From Cypionkella sp. (lineage in GTDB: Bacteria > Pseudomonadota > Alphaproteobacteria > Rhodobacterales > Rhodobacteraceae), in contig NZ_JAQGKQ010000080.1 in NCBI RefSeq assembly GCF_028290025.1, positions 1-58,653 on the forward strand: a stretch of 58,653 nucleotides of DNA. The letters run 5' to 3'. Shown here in pieces: positions 1-9,483 of the stretch. The position numbers were made by a program, and so were the translations under genes. Numbering within the stretch: the first letter of the stretch is position 1; every line of letters begins with the position of its first letter. A model generated the notes under the pieces. It was not told the DNA's origin, did not search any database, and was given only the letters and a program-made list of their open reading frames with translations.

Positions 1-3000
1 TTCAGGTATTGCTCGAAGCGTATCGTCGGAGTGCCGATGTAGCCCAGCGCGGCGATGCAGTGCCGCCTGCCGCCGAATGGTTGCTCGACAACTTTCACCT
101 TGTTGAGCTGCAACTGCACGAAATAACCGAAGATTTGCCACCGGGTTTTTATCGGCAACTGCCGAAGCTCGCAGAAGGCCACCTGGCTGGCTATCCAAGG
201 GTGATCTCGCTGGCTTGGGCTTATATTGCCCATACCGACAGTTTGATTTCTGAACAGGTATTGCGCCGCTTTGTCCGAGCGTACCAGAAGGTTACGCCGC
301 TTAAAATCGGCGAACTGTGGGCCGTTGCGATCAGCTTGCGCATTGTGCTGGTCGAGAACATGCGGCGGCTTGCGGTGCAAATTCTCGAAGCCCAGAACTT
401 ACGGTCTGAGGCAGATGCACTGGTCGACAGTGTCATTGACAACGACGCAGGCGCGGTGCCGCTCCATTTGGCGGTGGCCAAGTATGATGCGGCCCAGCTG
501 CAAGAAATATTCGCGGCTCAGGTGGCGCGGCGGTTGCGTGGTTACGATCCGGTGGAGACGGCGCTGCATGGTTGGCTTGAAGATCGTTTGCGCAGACAGC
601 ATTCATCGGTTGGGGAAGTGGTGGCGCGGGCGCTTAGTCGGCAAGGCGCATCGAATGTCACCATGCGCAATATCGTCACCTCGATGCGGGTTATATCAGA
701 GCTGGACTGGGCCGACTTCTTTGAGGATGTCAGTCTGGTAGATGCTCGTTTGCGGGCATCGTCGGATTTTGGCGCGATGGATTTTGCCACGCGCAATGCT
801 TACCGCAATGCAATTGAGGATCTTTCGCGGCATAGCCCGCATGACGAGCTTTCCGTGACGGATGCTGTGCTGCTGTTTGCGTCATCTGGCGAAACAGACC
901 GGGAACGCGACCCTGGTTACGGTTTGGTTGGGCCGGGTCAGGCGGCGCTTAAGGCGGCGGTTGGCTATCGGCCGGGTTTAAAGCTTCGGATGTTTGAAAT
1001 GGTCGCGCGCTGGGGATTGCGCAGCTATCTGACCGCTATCACTGTGGTGATGCTTTTGGTGGTTTGGCTTGCGCTTGCCGGAACCGGGGTTGCGGGTTGG
1101 CTGGTACTGCCGCTTGGTTTGCTGGCATTGTTGCCCGCCAGCGATACGGCGACCGCTTTGGTCAATCATATCATCTCGCGCATTGTTCCGCCGAGGGTTT
1201 TACCGGGGATGCGGCTCGCCGATGGAGTGCCGGACGATTTGCGCACTCTGGTCGCGGTGCCAGTGCTGCTGGCGAATGAATGTGCTATGCTAGAGCAGAT
1301 TGAACAGTTGGAGGTTCACCATCTGGCGAGTGTTGGCGGCGCGGTACATTACGCGCTGCTGTCGGATGCCCAAGACGCCGACACCGAAACCCTGCCGTTG
1401 GATGCCGGCCTGATCGCCTTGGCCGAAGACGCCATCGCCCGGCTTAACCGGCGATACCCAATGCAGGACGGTCAGCGGTTTCTGTTGCTGCACCGGAGGC
1501 GGATGTGGAATGCGTCCGAAGGCAAGTGGATGGGTTGGGAGCGTAAACGCGGCAAGCTGCACGAGTTGAACCAATTGCTACGTGGTGCAACCGACACCAG
1601 TTTCGTCACCGGGCTTGATGCGGTGCCGCAGGGCGTGCGCTATGTCATCACATTGGACGGCGACACGCGCCTACCGCGCGACACGTTGCGGGCGCTGCTT
1701 GGTAAGATGGCGCATCCGATGAACCGGCCTCGGTTCGATGCTAAAGTGGGCCGGGTGGTCGAAGGTCACGGCATTTTGCAGCCGCGTGTGACGCCTGCCT
1801 TGCCGATTGGCAGCGAGGGTTCGATTTATCAGCGGATATACTCGAGCGCGGGTGGGATTGAGCCTTATGCGGCGGCGATTTCCGAGGTGTATCAAGACCT
1901 GTTCGATGAGGGATCGTTTACCGGCAAGGGCATTTACGACGTTGATGCCTTTATGGCAGCGATGGAAGGCCGTGTGCCGGAAAATACCATGCTGAGCCAC
2001 GATCTGTTTGAGGGGATTTTCGCGCGGGCGGCATTGGCCTCGGATATCGAAGTGATCGAGGATTTTCCGGCGCGGATGGATGTCGCGTCGAAGCGTCAGC
2101 ATCGTTGGGTGCGCGGTGATTGGCAGTTGCTGCCGTGGCTGCGCGGCTCAAGCGTTCCCGCAGTCGGACGCTGGAAGATGTTGGATAATTTGCGCCGGTC
2201 TTTGGTGGCTCCGTTCGCTTTGGCGGCGTTGCTGGTTGGCTGGATGATGCCATTGCCGATGGCTTTCGGGTGGACGTTGTTCGTGGTGGCGATGATGGCG
2301 CTGCCGCGGTTGTTGGGGCTGCCTCATGCGATTTTGCCGAAACGGGCGGGGCTAAGCCCGGCGGCGCATTACGCGGCTTTGGGTCGTGACGCGGTGGTGG
2401 CGTTGCAGCAGATCGGGCTGAACGTGTTGTTTCTGGCGGATCAGGCTTGGTTGATGGGCGATGCGATCGTGCGCACCGGCTATCGGTTGGGGGTGAGCCG
2501 CAAACATTTGCTAGAGTGGGTGACGGCGGCGCAATCGGCGGCCGGTGGCAGGCCAGGCGTGTTGGGGCAATACCGGGAGATGTGGGGCGGCGTGGCGATT
2601 GGGCTGGGCGCGGTGGTGCTGGCGTGGTGGGCGAACCCGAGCGCTTGGCCGTTGCTGGTGGCGTTTGGGCTAATCTGGGCATGCGCGCCGCTGGTCGCTT
2701 GGCAGATCAGCCGTCCCTATATCGCCCAGCGCGCAGGCGTCTTGTCTGTCGCTGATGTGCAGTCTTTCCGGCTGATTGCGCGGCGGACGTGGCGGTTCTT
2801 TGAAACCTTCGTGACCGAGACGCAAAACTATCTGCCGCCGGATAATTTTCAGGAAATCCCGAAGCCTGTGGTGGCGCATCGCACCTCGCCGACCAATATC
2901 GGGCTGTATTTGCTGTCTACGGTCGCTGCCCGCGATATGGGGTGGATCGCCGAGAACGATGCGCTGCTGCGGCTTGAGCAGACCTTGGCGACGATGGGCC

Positions 3001-6000
3001 GGATGCAGCGGTTTCGCGGCCATTTCTACAACTGGTATGACACGCTCGATCTGCGCGTGCTGGACCCGCCTTATGTATCTTCGGTCGATAGTGGCAACCT
3101 CGCCGGGCATCTGCTGTGCGTGGCGCAGTCTTGCCGAGAATGGGCTCAACACGTGCCGTCGGACCCGGGCCTGGTTGATGGCTTGCGCGATGCAGCGGAA
3201 TTGGCCGTGCTGGCGCAAACAGGAACTCAGAAGTCGCGACCAGCGCTGGAGGCTTTGCTCGCTGCATTGTCTGTTGATCCGCTGGGCAATCTGAGCGCGG
3301 TCGCCGCCGCAGCGCATAGCGAAAGCATTGAAGCGGAAGGCCCCGGTTCGGAAGCTGCGTTTTGGACGGCTGCGATTGTGCAGCGTCTGGAGCAGGTGCC
3401 CGCTAACCCAGAGGGGCGGACGGACCGGCTGATTGCCATTGCCTTGGCGGCAGATCGGTTCGCAGATGAGATGAATTTCGCCTTCCTGCTGAACCCAGAA
3501 AAGAAGCTGCTTTCCATTGGATTCTCTGTGACAACCAATACTTTGGACAGCAATTGCTACGATCTTTTGGCATCTGAGGCGCGTCTGGCCAGCTTGTTTG
3601 CTATCGCCAAGAAAGATGTTGAGACGAAACACTGGTTCCGGCTGGGGCGGGCGGCCACTCCGATTGGCAGCGGTGCGGCTTTGATCTCGTGGTCGGGGTC
3701 GATGTTTGAGTATCTTATGCCTTCGTTGGTGATGCGGGCGCCGGAAGGGTCGGTCTTGGCGCAAACCAATGCGCTGATCGTCGAGCGGCAACAGGCTTAT
3801 GGCCGCGCGATGGGGATTCCGTGGGGTATATCGGAGTCCGCCTACAACGCGCGCGATCTTGAGATGACTTATCAATACTCAAACTTCGGTGTGCCGGGGC
3901 TGGGCCTCAAGCGCGGCCTGAGTGAGAACAAGGTGATTGCGCCCTATGCCACCGGTTTGGCGTCAATGGTCGATCCTGCCGGAGCCCTGGCGAACTATCG
4001 CAAACTGACCGCAATGGGAGCCGAGGGGCGCTACGGGTATTACGAGGCGGTGGATTTCACGCCGCAGCGGGTGCCGGAAGATGAGGAAATGGTGATTGTG
4101 CGCAGCTTTATGGCGCATCATCAGGGTATGACCATCACGGCCATTGCCAATGTCGTGCAGAACGGCAGCCTGCGCGCGCGTTTCCACGCGGTGCCAATGG
4201 TGCAGGCGGTTGATCTGCTGTTGCAAGAGCGTATCCCGCGCGAAGTTGCTGCGGCCGCACCCCATGCCGAGGAGGTCAAGGTCAGCGCGGCAGTTCCGCT
4301 AGACGCGCCGAAAGTTCGCCGATTTGACAATCCGGCGGCCGCCCCTGCAACCGCGCATTTGCTGTCGAATGGTCAATATGGCGTTGTGTTGACGCCAACC
4401 GGCGCGGGTTATAGCCGTTGGCGCGACATTGCGGTGACCCGCTGGCGCGGTGATCCGACAGTAGATGGTTTCGGCTCGTTTCTGTATTTGCGCGACGTGC
4501 AAAGTAAGGAAAGCTGGTCGTCGGGCGTGCAGCCAAGTGGGACGGCCGCCGATCAATATAGTGCGGTGTTCAGCGAGCATCAGGCAACGTTAAGCTGCCG
4601 CGCCCGCACGCTGACCACCACCACCGAAATTGTGGTGTCTGCCGAAGATGATGCCGAAGCTCGGCGCGTGACGTTGACCAACACCGGGCGGCGTGCGCGT
4701 GAGATTGACCTGACCTCGTATAACGAACTGGTGCTGGCGCAGCCTTCCGCCGATCTGGCGCACCCGGCGTTCTCGAAAATGTTTGTGGTGACGGACTATC
4801 TGCCGGAACTTGGCGTGGTGATTGCGACCCGCCGCCGCCGATCACCCGATGAACCAGAGGTTTGGGCCGCGCATATTGCGGTCGTCGAAGGCGATGAAAC
4901 CGCGCCGATGCAGTACGAGACTGACCGGGCGCGGTTTATTGGGCGCGGCGGATCACTTAGCAAACCAGCGATGTCCGATGCGCCGCTGTCGGGCACGACG
5001 GGGACAGTGTTGGACCCGATATTCTCGATCCGCCGCAGGGTTACAGTTCCGCCGGGTGGTATGGTGCGGGTAACGTTTTGGACGATGATCGCCGAAAACC
5101 CGACCGCTTTGCTGGAGTTGGTGGACCGCCACCGCGATGCCTCGGCCTTTGAACGAGCCAGCACCTTGGCCTGGACCCAAACGCAAGTGCATCTGCGCCA
5201 TCTGGGTATTTCGAACAATGAGGCCACTGATTTCCAAGAGCTTGCGGGCTTTATCCTGCGCGCTGATCCGCGTTTGCGAATTACCTCTGGCCGAATGATC
5301 GCTGGCGCTGGGCCGCAATCAGGTCTGTGGCAATTCGGGATTTCGGGCGATTTGCCGATCGTGTTGATGATTATTGACGATACCGAAGATTTGGAACAGG
5401 TGCGCCAAATCCTAGCTGCGCATGAATACTGGCGGGCGCGGCAGTTGGCGGTTGATCTGGTGGTGCTGAACGAACGCTCGGCGTCGTATGTTCAGGATTT
5501 GAAGATAGGTATTGAGGCTGCGGTGCGGACTGTGCAAAGCCGTCCCCGCGCGGCGGGCACTGCTCAGGGCAGCATCTACGCGTTGCGCTCGGATCTGGTC
5601 AGCGCTGAGGCCCGCGCCTTGCTGCTGTCAGTCGCCCGGGTGGTTCTGATCGCAAGCCGCGGCAATATCGGTCAACAGCTTGACACGTTGCAGACGCCTG
5701 TCGTCGTTACAGTGCCGAACTTGCCGACGGTTACAGACACCACGCCTGCCGCAATGACCCCCTCGCTGGAGTTTTTCAATGGCTTCGGCGGGTTTGATGC
5801 AGCGGGCCGGGAATACGTCACAGTGCTGCGCGATGGTGCGACCACGCCCGCGCCATGGGTGAACGTGGTGGCTAATCCGTCATTTGGATTTATCACTTCT
5901 GCCGAAGGGGCTGGCCCGGTGTGGGCCGAGAACAGCCGCGAGAACCAATTGACGCCGTGGTCGAACGATCCGGTCACCGATCAGGCGGGCGAGGCGATTT

Positions 6001-8177
6001 ATCTGCGCGACCTGGACAGCGGCGCGTTGTGGACCCCAACAGCTTTGCCAATGCGCGGGAATGGCACCTATATTGCGCGGCACGGCTTTGGTTACAGCCG
6101 TTTTGAACATGCGGCCTATGGCATTGAAGCGGAGATGGTGCAGACGGTGCCGCTCGACGACCCGGTTCGCATCACCCGTCTGACGTTGCGCAACACCTCT
6201 GACCGGGTGCGTCGGATATCCGTCACCTCTTATGCGGAATGGGTGATGGGGCCGTCTCGCACCGCGACGGCGGCGGTTTTGACCACCGAGCTTGACCCTG
6301 AAACAGGCGCGTTGATGGCGCGCAATCCGTTTGGCATGGCATTTCCGGGACGGGTCGCGTTTGCGGATATTGGGCCGGATGTGTCCGGATTTACCAGCAA
6401 CCGCGCCGAGGTTTTGGGGGCTGGCGGTGATTTGGCCGACCCGCGCGGTCTGCGTGGGCAAGTTTTGTCTGGCTGGGTCGGTGCGGGCGTGGACCCCTGC
6501 GCCGCACAACAGCGGATCGTGACGCTTGCGGCTGGGCAGAGCGTGGAGCTGCGCTTGCTGTTGGGGCAGGCCAAGCGGATTGAGGACGCCCGCGACTTGA
6601 TCAAGCGGTATCGCGAGATTGATCTCGATGAGATGCAGTCAGGTATTGGCGCGCATTGGGATTCGATACTGGGTGCGGTGCAGGTCAAGACGCCGGATCG
6701 CTCGTTGGATATTCTGCTGAACGGCTGGCTGCTGTATCAGACGCTTGCCTGTCGGATTTGGGCGCGGGCCGGGTTTTATCAAGCCAGCGGCGCGTATGGT
6801 TTTCGCGATCAGTTGCAAGACGGCATGGCGCTGACCTTCACCAAGCCCGAGATGACACGTGAGCATCTCCTGCGGGCAGCGGGACGACAGTTTCCCGAAG
6901 GCGATGTGCAGCACTGGTGGTTGCCGCATTCGGGTCAGGGCGTGCGGACGCGGATTTCGGATGATCGGGTGTGGCTGGGGTTTGGCGTGGCGCGCTACGT
7001 CGCGATCACCGGCGACACCGCTGTGCTGGACGAACAAGTCCCGTTTCTGGAAGGCCCGCCGGTGCCGCATGGCGCGCATGACAATTTCTTCTTGCCGACC
7101 ATATCGCAGCAAACCGCCAGTCTGTTTGAACATTGCGCGCGCGGCATGGACATGGCGATTGCGATGACCGGTGAGAACGGCTTGCCGCTGATCGGCACCG
7201 GCGACTGGAATGACGGGATGAACCGGGTGGGCGAGGATGGTCGTGGCACCAGCGTCTGGCTCGGGTGGTTGCTGATTGCGACGGTTGATATGCTGGCGCC
7301 TTTGGCCGACAGCCGCGATCCGGTGAGGGCGGCACATTGGCGCAACCATGCCAAAGCGGTGCGCGCCGCGATTGAGAGCATCGCTTGGGATGGCGCGTGG
7401 TATCGGCGCGGTACGTTTGACGATGGGACTTGGCTGGGATCGTCCGAGTCAGACGAGTGCAAGATCGACAGCATTGCGCAATCGTGGTCGGTTTTGTCCG
7501 GCGCGGGCGAGGCTGGGCGCGCAGCCAAGGCCATGGAATCGGTCGAGCAACATTTGGTCCGGCACAATCCCGATGTGGCTTTGCTGTTCACGCCGCCGTT
7601 TGACCATACCCCACACGATCCGGGTTATATCAAAGGCTATCCGCCGGGTTTGCGTGAAAACGGCGGGCAATACAGCCACGCCGCGATGTGGGCGGTGTTG
7701 GCTTATGCGCGACTGGGTCAGGGCGACAAGGCGGCGGCATTGTTCGCCTTGTTGAACCCGATCAACCATGCGCTGACCACTGAGTCTGCAGAGCGATACA
7801 AGGGTGAGCCCTATGTGATCGCAGCGGATGTCTATTCCACCGCGCCACATGAAGGCCGGGCGGGGTGGTCATGGTATACTGGCTCTGCAGGCTGGATGTA
7901 TCGGGCTGGAGTGGAAGGCATATTGGGGTTGTCGCGTGAGAAAGATGAACTGGTTCTGGACCCCAGCATTCCGGCAGACTGGCCCGGCGTCTCAATAACG
8001 GTGAAACTTGGCGGGGCTGAGGTGCAGATTGAGGTCGTCAACCTTTGGAGGGCGGGCCGAGGCATCAGCCAAACCGAGATGGACGGGGTTGTTACTTTGC
8101 ATGAGGGCGGTGCGTTCCGTCTTCGTCTGCGCGATGGTCAGATGAAACTCCGCGTGATCCTTGGCTCCGCGCAATAA
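1..8177 (+). CDS. ndvB: Cyclic beta-1,2-glucan synthase, N-terminus outside window
   Basis: Giant inner-membrane enzyme that initiates, elongates and cyclises beta-1,2-glucan for the periplasm, where the glucan serves osmotic adaptation and host or surface interaction. The frame is open from the first base, so the true start lies upstream; about 2,724 residues are visible against roughly 2,800 in the family. Counting from position 9, membrane segments sit near residues 339-375, 735-770 and 860-905. A GT84 glycosyltransferase domain lies between them (ITLDGDTRLPRD near 546 with a DxD, HRWVRGDWQLLPW near 698). The long C-terminal half carries carbohydrate-binding and GH94-type phosphorylase regions (GTGDWNDGMNRVGEDGRG near 2396, GRAGWSWYTGSAGWMYRAG near 2613), which set ring size in known homologues. 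Family assignment is firm; glucan size and export are not visible here. Confidence 0.95.
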   Translation, partial: QVLLEAYRRSADVAQRGDAVPPAAEWLLDNFHLVELQLHEITEDLPPGFYRQLPKLAEGHLAGYPRVISLAWAYIAHTDSLISEQVLRRFVRAYQKVTPLKIGELWAVAISLRIVLVENMRRLAVQILEAQNLRSEADALVDSVIDNDAGAVPLHLAVAKYDAAQLQEIFAAQVARRLRGYDPVETALHGWLEDRLRRQHSSVGEVVARALSRQGASNVTMRNIVTSMRVISELDWADFFEDVSLVDARLRASSDFGAMDFATRNAYRNAIEDLSRHSPHDELSVTDAVLLFASSGETDRERDPGYGLVGPGQAALKAAVGYRPGLKLRMFEMVARWGLRSYLTAITVVMLLVVWLALAGTGVAGWLVLPLGLLALLPASDTATALVNHIISRIVPPRVLPGMRLADGVPDDLRTLVAVPVLLANECAMLEQIEQLEVHHLASVGGAVHYALLSDAQDADTETLPLDAGLIALAEDAIARLNRRYPMQDGQRFLLLHRRRMWNASEGKWMGWERKRGKLHELNQLLRGATDTSFVTGLDAVPQGVRYVITLDGDTRLPRDTLRALLGKMAHPMNRPRFDAKVGRVVEGHGILQPRVTPALPIGSEGSIYQRIYSSAGGIEPYAAAISEVYQDLFDEGSFTGKGIYDVDAFMAAMEGRVPENTMLSHDLFEGIFARAALASDIEVIEDFPARMDVASKRQHRWVRGDWQLLPWLRGSSVPAVGRWKMLDNLRRSLVAPFALAALLVGWMMPLPMAFGWTLFVVAMMALPRLLGLPHAILPKRAGLSPAAHYAALGRDAVVALQQIGLNVLFLADQAWLMGDAIVRTGYRLGVSRKHLLEWVTAAQSAAGGRPGVLGQYREMWGGVAIGLGAVVLAWWANPSAWPLLVAFGLIWACAPLVAWQISRPYIAQRAGVLSVADVQSFRLIARRTWRFFETFVTETQNYLPPDNFQEIPKPVVAHRTSPTNIGLYLLSTVAARDMGWIAENDALLRLEQTLATMGRMQRFRGHFYNWYDTLDLRVLDPPYVSSVDSGNLAGHLLCVAQSCREWAQHVPSDPGLVDGLRDAAELAVLAQTGTQKSRPALEALLAALSVDPLGNLSAVAAAAHSESIEAEGPGSEAAFWTAAIVQRLEQVPANPEGRTDRLIAIALAADRFADEMNFAFLLNPEKKLLSIGFSVTTNTLDSNCYDLLASEARLASLFAIAKKDVETKHWFRLGRAATPIGSGAALISWSGSMFEYLMPSLVMRAPEGSVLAQTNALIVERQQAYGRAMGIPWGISESAYNARDLEMTYQYSNFGVPGLGLKRGLSENKVIAPYATGLASMVDPAGALANYRKLTAMGAEGRYGYYEAVDFTPQRVPEDEEMVIVRSFMAHHQGMTITAIANVVQNGSLRARFHAVPMVQAVDLLLQERIPREVAAAAPHAEEVKVSAAVPLDAPKVRRFDNPAAAPATAHLLSNGQYGVVLTPTGAGYSRWRDIAVTRWRGDPTVDGFGSFLYLRDVQSKESWSSGVQPSGTAADQYSAVFSEHQATLSCRARTLTTTTEIVVSAEDDAEARRVTLTNTGRRAREIDLTSYNELVLAQPSADLAHPAFSKMFVVTDYLPELGVVIATRRRRSPDEPEVWAAHIAVVEGDETAPMQYETDRARFIGRGGSLSKPAMSDAPLSGTTGTVLDPIFSIRRRVTVPPGGMVRVTFWTMIAENPTALLELVDRHRDASAFERASTLAWTQTQVHLRHLGISNNEATDFQELAGFILRADPRLRITSGRMIAGAGPQSGLWQFGISGDLPIVLMIIDDTEDLEQVRQILAAHEYWRARQLAVDLVVLNERSASYVQDLKIGIEAAVRTVQSRPRAAGTAQGSIYALRSDLVSAEARALLLSVARVVLIASRGNIGQQLDTLQTPVVVTVPNLPTVTDTTPAAMTPSLEFFNGFGGFDAAGREYVTVLRDGATTPAPWVNVVANPSFGFITSAEGAGPVWAENSRENQLTPWSNDPVTDQAGEAIYLRDLDSGALWTPTALPMRGNGTYIARHGFGYSRFEHAAYGIEAEMVQTVPLDDPVRITRLTLRNTSDRVRRISVTSYAEWVMGPSRTATAAVLTTELDPETGALMARNPFGMAFPGRVAFADIGPDVSGFTSNRAEVLGAGGDLADPRGLRGQVLSGWVGAGVDPCAAQQRIVTLAAGQSVELRLLLGQAKRIEDARDLIKRYREIDLDEMQSGIGAHWDSILGAVQVKTPDRSLDILLNGWLLYQTLACRIWARAGFYQASGAYGFRDQLQDGMALTFTKPEMTREHLLRAAGRQFPEGDVQHWWLPHSGQGVRTRISDDRVWLGFGVARYVAITGDTAVLDEQVPFLEGPPVPHGAHDNFFLPTISQQTASLFEHCARGMDMAIAMTGENGLPLIGTGDWNDGMNRVGEDGRGTSVWLGWLLIATVDMLAPLADSRDPVRAAHWRNHAKAVRAAIESIAWDGAWYRRGTFDDGTWLGSSESDECKIDSIAQSWSVLSGAGEAGRAAKAMESVEQHLVRHNPDVALLFTPPFDHTPHDPGYIKGYPPGLRENGGQYSHAAMWAVLAYARLGQGDKAAALFALLNPINHALTTESAERYKGEPYVIAADVYSTAPHEGRAGWSWYTGSAGWMYRAGVEGILGLSREKDELVLDPSIPADWPGVSITVKLGGAEVQIEVVNLWRAGRGISQTEMDGVVTLHEGGAFRLRLRDGQMKLRVILGSAQ

Positions 8178-8417
8178 GCGGTGGTTTGGCCAAAGGTATG
8201 GCGGCGGTGGTGGGGCGCGTCGAGTTCGCTCGCTTTCGCTCGATGGTCGCGTATGCGCGCTTTGAAGCGGCCCGAAGCGGCGAACCTGTGCGATCAGTCG
8301 CGTAAAAAAGTTGACGTGGTGGAACCAAAGCGGTCGTGGTGCATTTGCCTTACAGCAGAGCAAGCTACCCTGTCTTTATCTGCTTGATGTGTGCGCATCC
8401 CCCCGCACAAACATCAC

Positions 8418-8449
8418 GCCGGGATGGCCCAAAGCCGTCCCGGCTTTTT
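8418..8449 (+). terminator. Rho-independent terminator-like hairpin
   Basis: A 10-bp stem with one G-T pair (GCCGGGATGG against CCGTCCCGGC) and a 7-nt loop is followed by TTTTTC. It lies 241 bp after ndvB and 27 bp before a 56-residue ORF. It could end the ndvB transcript, or end a short independent RNA that starts in 8178-8417. That gap contains no protein ORF that I can support. Confidence 0.7.
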
Positions 8450-8475
8450 CATCGCCATCGTGAAAGGTGTATCAC

Positions 8476-8646
8476 ATGAACAGCCAGCCCTTTGCCGCGT
8501 ATGATCCCAACGACCTGCCCGGCAATCCCCCTCTCCCCGATCCGGGCCCAGACAACACTCCCGGTCCCGAAATCCCGCCAGACAATCCTGTGGAAGTTCC
8601 AGATTTGGACCCGCCAGAGATTAATGTGCCACCGATGGCTGGCTGA
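8476..8646 (+). CDS. 56-residue proline-rich small protein
   Basis: Not recognised. The ATG-to-TGA frame encodes 56 residues, 18 of them proline and many acidic, with repeated PxxP-like spacing (for example DLPGNPPLPDPGPD near residues 13-26). There is no signal peptide, membrane segment or cysteine, so it is probably a disordered cytosolic peptide. A weak ribosome site (GAAAGG, about 8 nt before ATG) precedes it. The frame is bounded by a terminator-like hairpin upstream and a perfect 10-bp hairpin 25 bp downstream, as expected for a compact monocistronic unit. The composition is unlike a random GC-rich frame because the prolines use several codons. Whether it is translated is inference. Confidence 0.45.
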   Translation: MNSQPFAAYDPNDLPGNPPLPDPGPDNTPGPEIPPDNPVEVPDLDPPEINVPPMAG

Positions 8647-8671
8647 AGGCTGGACCATCCGGAGTTTCGAC

Positions 8672-8695
8672 CGGGCCTGCGATTGCGCAGGCCCG
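8672..8695 (+). terminator. Perfect 10-bp hairpin after small ORF
   Basis: CGGGCCTGCG and CGCAGGCCCG form a perfect stem with a 4-nt loop, followed by TTGCTTGC, a poor T-run. It is placed where the 56-residue ORF transcript would end. The rest of 8696-8868 shows nothing further except the ribosome site of rnd. Confidence 0.55.
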
Positions 8696-8868
8696 TTGCT
8701 TGCAAAACCCACTGTCAATCGTGCTTTGAACTTTCAGAAGAATTTTAGCCGTGCCGGCCGTTGTCAGAACGCCGCCACAACCTGCCGAATCGCGGCATTT
8801 TGGCTGCGGGCGTTGACCCTTTGCCAACACAGGGCTAATTCGAGATATCCCCTGTAAGGAATACGCAC

Positions 8869-9483
8869 TTGGCCATTCATCTATACCAACACGACCTGCC
8901 CGCTGGATTGAAACTCGGCCGGGTTGTGGCCATTGATACCGAGACGATGGGGCTGAACCCGATGCGGGATCGGTTGTGTCTGGTGCAACTTTCGTCGGGC
9001 GATGGCAACGCGCATCTGGTGCAGATCGGCAAGGGGCAAAAATCGGCGCCAAACTTGGAGGCCCTGTTAACCGACCCAGACGTGATCAAGCTGTTTCATT
9101 TTGGTCGTTTCGATGTGGCGGCAATGAAGCAGGCGTTTGGCGTGACGACTGCTCCGGTGTGGTGCACGAAGATTGCGGCGAAATTGATCCGCACTTTTAC
9201 CGACCGTCATGGGCTGAAATATCTGCTGAATGAGCTGGTCGGGGTTGATGTGTCGAAGCAACAGCAAACCTCCGACTGGGGTTCGGTGACGCTGACGGAT
9301 GCGCAGAAGGAATATGCGGCGTCGGACGTGTTGTATCTGCACAAGCTGAAGGCGGCGTTAGAGGCACTTCTGATCCGTGAAGATCGTTTGGATCTGGCGC
9401 AGCGTTGCTTTGATTTCCTGCCCACACGCGCCGAGCTGGACCTTTTGGGATGGGACGAGCCGAATGACCTTTTCCACCATTGA
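8869..9483 (+). CDS. rnd: Ribonuclease D, short form (DEDDy 3'-5' exoribonuclease)
   Basis: Cytosolic 3'-to-5' exonuclease that trims structured RNA such as tRNA precursors. The protein has 204 residues and consists only of the exonuclease domain; E. coli RNase D is about 375 residues and adds HRDC domains that are absent here. The three exonuclease motifs are visible: DTETMGL near residues 24-30, HFGRFDVAAM near 78-87, and YAASDVLYLHKL near 147-158, the last supplying the DEDDy tyrosine and aspartate. The start is TTG, chosen because AAGGA lies 8 nt upstream and no ATG fits the conserved N-terminus. The last 20 nt overlap kdsD, so both are probably co-transcribed. Confidence 0.88.
   Translation: MAIHLYQHDLPAGLKLGRVVAIDTETMGLNPMRDRLCLVQLSSGDGNAHLVQIGKGQKSAPNLEALLTDPDVIKLFHFGRFDVAAMKQAFGVTTAPVWCTKIAAKLIRTFTDRHGLKYLLNELVGVDVSKQQQTSDWGSVTLTDAQKEYAASDVLYLHKLKAALEALLIREDRLDLAQRCFDFLPTRAELDLLGWDEPNDLFHH

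Noticed and set aside
2670..3875. 401-codon frame antisense to ndvB
   Set aside because: Lies wholly inside ndvB, arginine- and proline-rich as expected for a shadow frame, no ribosome site.
8181..8387. 68-codon frame after ndvB
   Set aside because: Starts 3 nt after ndvB without a ribosome site and shows no conserved pattern.
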